5,637 bases of DNA, taken from Eubacteriales bacterium (GTDB lineage Bacteria; Bacillota; Clostridia; Christensenellales; CAG-138). The notes below the pieces were generated by a model that saw nothing but the letters and a program-made list of their open reading frames with translations, made no database searches and was not told the origin of the DNA. The translations under genes were made by a program, and so were the position numbers. Positions 5,156 to 5,637 of the stretch are shown in pieces; position 1 is the first letter of the stretch, and every line of letters starts with the position of its first letter. The stretch spans positions 1 to 5,637 of the forward strand of contig JAUYTF010000313.1 of NCBI GenBank assembly GCA_030695285.1. The letters are read 5' to 3'.

Positions 5156-5637
5156 TTGCCGCAGTATCATCATCTGTTTTCCTGTGTGGAACAATCGAAC
5201 CATCATTGCCTCTATCGCGCGCAAGGCGTTGCTTCTCGCGTCGATTTTTTGAGCGAATCCCTTTTGCGAATCGCCATTCTACCCGAGGATGAGCGGCTGC
5301 TGCCTACCCTCTCCGTCTGTCCCTCGGGTGAACTGCCGCGTGAGGGACGGGACAAGCTTTCGCTCGATGGATTTCCGCTCTTTTCTCCGGCGCATGAGGG
5401 AGCGTTTACGTTTGCCTGGAGCGAATACCGCCTCACGGTTGATCCGGTCAACTTTTTGATGAAGCTCACGAAAAACGGACGATCGCTGCTTTGCGACCGC
5501 GCGCCGATGGGCCATAACCTTGGCGGTGAATACGGCGATCATGCGCGGCACTATCTCGTACGCGAATCCGGCGAGCGCATCTTCGGCCTTGGAGACAAGG
5601 CTGGCGCGCTCAACAAAGCCGGACGCAGGTTTCGCCT
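5156..5637 (+). CDS. Glycoside hydrolase family 31 (alpha-glucosidase type), N-terminal part
   Basis: This is a frame with no stop from 5141 to the right edge, giving about 160 residues of a protein usually 650-800 long. It is identified by the end of the fragment: APMGHNLGGEYGDH followed by ERIFGLGDKAGALNKAGRRFR. The FGLGDK/N-AGRR signature closes the N-terminal beta-sandwich domain of GH31 alpha-glucosidases and alpha-xylosidases. The earlier part (YRAQGVASRVDFLSESLLRI, then FTFAWSEYRLTVDP) fits that domain's strands. The catalytic barrel and its Asp residues lie beyond the window, so substrate specificity is open. No signal peptide is visible, suggesting a cytoplasmic enzyme. There is no ATG before residue 102 (5459), which is too far inside the domain. 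TTG 5156 is chosen for its ribosome site and because the protein then begins MPQYHHLF ahead of the conserved strands. The gene is divergent from the AraC-type regulator, its probable controller. Confidence 0.88.
   Translation, partial: MPQYHHLFSCVEQSNHHCLYRAQGVASRVDFLSESLLRIAILPEDERLLPTLSVCPSGELPREGRDKLSLDGFPLFSPAHEGAFTFAWSEYRLTVDPVNFLMKLTKNGRSLLCDRAPMGHNLGGEYGDHARHYLVRESGERIFGLGDKAGALNKAGRRFR

Noticed and set aside
5212..5551. Minus-strand open frames at 5212-5469 and 5279-5551
   Set aside because: Both lie opposite the GH31 N-terminal domain, which is clearly coding on the plus strand, and their products are low-complexity Arg/Ser-rich.

Overview
The window reads as chromosomal DNA from a GC-rich anaerobic Clostridia-type Firmicute. 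That is an inference from strong AGGAGG-type ribosome sites, a VanS/PhoR-style kinase, an AraC regulator next to a family 31 glycosidase, and an iron-sulfur membrane protein. No species is claimed. There are six genes: a 3' fragment at the left edge, four complete genes, and a 5' fragment at the right edge. No rRNA, tRNA, CRISPR array or insertion sequence was seen.

Positions 2-1599 (+) hold the end of an OmpR/PhoB-type response regulator and a complete membrane histidine kinase, joined by an ATGA overlap. Positions 1709-3717 (-) hold a convergent two-gene operon. Its first gene encodes a lipoprotein with a ferritin-like (DUF2202-type) domain. Its second encodes a polytopic NapH/NosR-like protein with two 4Fe-4S motifs and an unusual cytoplasmic C-terminal domain. 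A strong hairpin at 1661-1695 separates the two convergent units and probably stops both.

Positions 3718-4095 carry no convincing gene. This stretch holds the lipoprotein promoter region, with a 7-4-7 direct repeat of the kind bound by OmpR-family regulators exactly 10 bp from a -10-like hexamer. It also holds a degenerate tandem duplication of about 60 bp with an identical 29-bp core, and the terminator of the next gene. Positions 4096-4977 (-) encode an AraC-family regulator. Its promoter places the transcription start almost exactly on the ATG, so its mRNA is probably leaderless. From 5156 (+) a divergent GH31 alpha-glycosidase runs off the right edge. It seems to start at TTG and to have a perfect -10 but no proper -35, as expected of an activator-dependent promoter.

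Two modules can be inferred. One is a two-component system that may control the lipoprotein/Fe-S operon, possibly for envelope redox or metal stress. The other is an AraC regulator that probably controls the divergent glycosidase. The first is the better candidate for an undescribed system, but its function cannot be read from sequence alone.
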